From contig JAQIBO010000026.1 of assembly GCA_027859055.1 (NCBI GenBank), forward strand, positions 1 through 7,715: a stretch of 7,715 nt of DNA. The letters run 5' to 3'. Source of the stretch: Spirochaeta sp. GTDB taxonomy: Bacteria > Spirochaetota > Spirochaetia > DSM-27196 > Alkalispirochaetaceae. Numbering within the stretch: position 1 is the first letter of the stretch; the number at the start of each line of letters is the position of its first letter. The notes under the pieces were generated by a model that was given only the letters and a program-made list of their open reading frames with translations, did no database searches and was not told the DNA's origin. Positions 6,724-7,715 of the stretch are shown one piece after another. A program made the translations under genes and the position numbers.

Positions 6724-7542
6724 ATGAAACGGATCGCACTGGCCCATTTGAAAGGCGGCGTCGGCAAAACGACGACGGCTGTCAATCTCGCACATCTTGC
6801 CGCGGCGGCGGGAATCAGAACGCTCCTGGTTGATCTCGACGCACAGGCGGCAGCGAGCTACATTTTGCGAATCGATCCCCACGACGCGGCAAAGGCGAAA
6901 ACCGTTGCCAACGCGACACAGGGAAGCACCGACCATATTTTCCCCTCCGACGCGCCATTGCTGGACGTACTGCCCGGTTCATTGTCTTATCGCAAACTTC
7001 CACACCTGTTGTCAGAACAAAAGCCCGGTAAAGATCCGATCCAGGAAATCTTTAAGCGAGTCGGGAAAGGATACGACCTGCTCGTCGTCGATGCCCCGGC
7101 GGGGCTGCATCTCGAAAGTGAGGCGATTTTGCGCGCGGTGGATCTGGTTCTTGTTCCGATCGTTCCCAGCCCGCTGTCGATGGAGAGCTTCACGAAGCTG
7201 ACCCATTTTCTTGAGGAGCGGGCGGCGTCCGGTGGGCGCACGGCATCGAGCGGGCGCAAAGCATCCGACGGACAGAAAGCTGAAAAGCGGCCGGTTGTGC
7301 GCGGGTTTTTCTCCATGGTTGACCGCCGACGGAAACTCCACCGGGACACCGTGGCCGCGCCGCATCCCGCCACGTTGTGGGACGTGGAAATTCCCGCTGC
7401 AGCGGTGGTCGAACGGATGACAACCGAGCGGGTTGCGATAACCGGTGTCAAGCGCCCCGGTCGCGTCATGCCGGCGTACCGCGAGTTATTCGACCGCGTG
7501 GTACGGCAGCTTGATCTCTCCATCCCGGCGAACCCGGAGTAA
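6724..7542 (+). CDS. ParA/MinD-family deviant-Walker ATPase (Soj-like)
   Basis: 272 residues, a normal length for small ParA-like proteins without an N-terminal DNA-binding domain. The deviant Walker A box KGGVGKTTT (10-18) carries the signature lysine K10 and catalytic K15. The A' motif LLVDLDAQAAAS (34-45) and Walker B LLVVDAPAG (119-127) follow in order. PIVPSPLSMES (145-155) and GFFSMVDRRRKLHRD (194-208) are also typical of ParA relatives. Such ATPases dimerise on ATP, often bind DNA or membrane, and position plasmids, chromosomes, chemoreceptors or other cargo. No ParB-like partner lies in the window, so the cargo is unknown. Residues 168-185 form a low-complexity insert of three hexapeptides. 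The gene follows the pump by 45 bp with no visible terminator, so co-transcription is possible, but a link with efflux is not established. The start at 6724 rests on the ribosome-binding site and the native MKRIALAHLKGG opening. Confidence 0.93.
   Translation: MKRIALAHLKGGVGKTTTAVNLAHLAAAAGIRTLLVDLDAQAAASYILRIDPHDAAKAKTVANATQGSTDHIFPSDAPLLDVLPGSLSYRKLPHLLSEQKPGKDPIQEIFKRVGKGYDLLVVDAPAGLHLESEAILRAVDLVLVPIVPSPLSMESFTKLTHFLEERAASGGRTASSGRKASDGQKAEKRPVVRGFFSMVDRRRKLHRDTVAAPHPATLWDVEIPAAAVVERMTTERVAITGVKRPGRVMPAYRELFDRVVRQLDLSIPANPE
7225..7278 (+). repeat. Three diverged 18-bp repeats encoding a hexapeptide insert in the ParA-like protein
   Basis: Units at 7225-7242, 7243-7260 and 7261-7278 encode ASGGRT, ASSGRK and ASDGQK (pattern A-S-x-G-x-K/T), followed by AEKRP. 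The DNA copies have diverged, unlike the protein pattern. The insert is basic, Ser/Gly-rich and probably a disordered surface loop between the helix ending HFLEER and the strand VVRGFFSMVD. Confidence 0.7.
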
Positions 7543-7549
7543 CGCGTCG

Positions 7550-7562
7550 CCGCGAAGCGCGG
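7550..7562. terminator. Small GC hairpin between convergent genes (doubtful terminator)
   Basis: CCGCG (7550-7554) and CGCGG (7558-7562) form a perfect 5-bp stem around AAG, in the 20-bp gap between the two convergent stop codons. A bidirectional terminator would be expected here. However, the stem is short and there is no T-tract on either strand, so it is only a weak candidate. Confidence 0.2.
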
Positions 7563-7715
7563 TCACTGTGCGGCGGCGGGCGGCCGGCGCGGCTGCCGGC
7601 GCATACCGTTGGATTCGGGACCGTCGCGTTCAAACCCGAATCGCTCGTACAGACTGTGAGCGTCTTTGGTGCGGAGAATCCCTTTGAGCGGCTGTAACTG
7701 CGGATGTTCCACAAC
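7563..7715 (-). CDS. GNAT-family N-acetyltransferase, C-terminal fragment (5' part outside window)
   Basis: Read on the minus strand from base 7715, the frame is open for 50 codons to a TGA (complement of 7563-7565). The segment VEHPQLQPLKGILRTKDAH followed by SLYERFGFERDGP matches the C-terminal part of GNAT acetyltransferases. In many of these, HP-x-L-Q leads to an R/K-T-x-D-A-H-x-L-Y-x-x-F-G-F motif, with the Tyr in the last helix of the acetyl-CoA fold. The acetyl-CoA-binding motif A itself lies beyond the window edge, so substrate and intactness cannot be judged. The last dozen residues (RRQPRRPPAAAQ) are Pro/Ala/Arg-rich, unlike the compact end usual for this group, and come from an almost pure G+C stretch. 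The gene is convergent with the ParA-like gene, with 20 bp between stops. Confidence 0.75.
   Translation of the reverse strand, partial: VVEHPQLQPLKGILRTKDAHSLYERFGFERDGPESNGMRRQPRRPPAAAQ

Overview
The window looks like chromosomal DNA of a high-GC (roughly 60%) diderm (Gram-negative type) bacterium. The outer-membrane efflux domain requires an outer membrane. I cannot fix the taxon from sequence alone. The KRFE-heptad coiled-coil protein and the type of RND pump would suit a free-living spirochaete, but that is a weak impression. Coding density is high: nearly everything lies on the + strand, there is only one intergenic region over 100 bp, and no gene-free stretch exceeds 300 bases.

Layout. 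(1) 1-237: the 3' part of a small coiled-coil protein with perfect heptads encoded by 21-bp tandem repeats, ending in one membrane helix. (2) 238-386: a 149-bp intergenic region. Its AT-rich distal half holds a candidate promoter and a 30-bp interrupted palindrome with two perfect 8-bp arms (345-374), a good candidate operator. (3) 387-6678: a tightly coupled efflux operon made of a TetR-family repressor (GTG start at 387), a membrane-anchored periplasmic adaptor (1016-2068) and a 1537-residue pump gene (2065-6678). Both junctions are 4-bp ATGA overlaps. (4) 6724-7542: a ParA/MinD-type deviant-Walker ATPase, 45 bp downstream on the same strand and possibly in the same transcript. (5) 7563-7715, minus strand: the C-terminal 50 codons of a GNAT-type acetyltransferase, convergent with the ATPase gene and running off the window.

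The standout is the pump gene. Residues 1 to about 1020 are a complete 12-helix RND transporter. The frame then runs on without a stop through a basic linker, a signal-peptide-like hydrophobic segment (residues 1043-1061) and a complete two-repeat TolC-type outer-membrane factor (about 1113-1537). The topology is self-consistent: TM12 of an RND pump ends in the cytoplasm, the linker is basic, and a following export signal would carry the outer-membrane factor to the periplasm. Inner-membrane pump and outer-membrane channel would therefore be made 1:1 as one precursor, either cleaved by signal peptidase or left tethered. With the separate adaptor this gives a full tripartite efflux system from two structural genes under one local repressor. 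The substrate cannot be read from the sequence.
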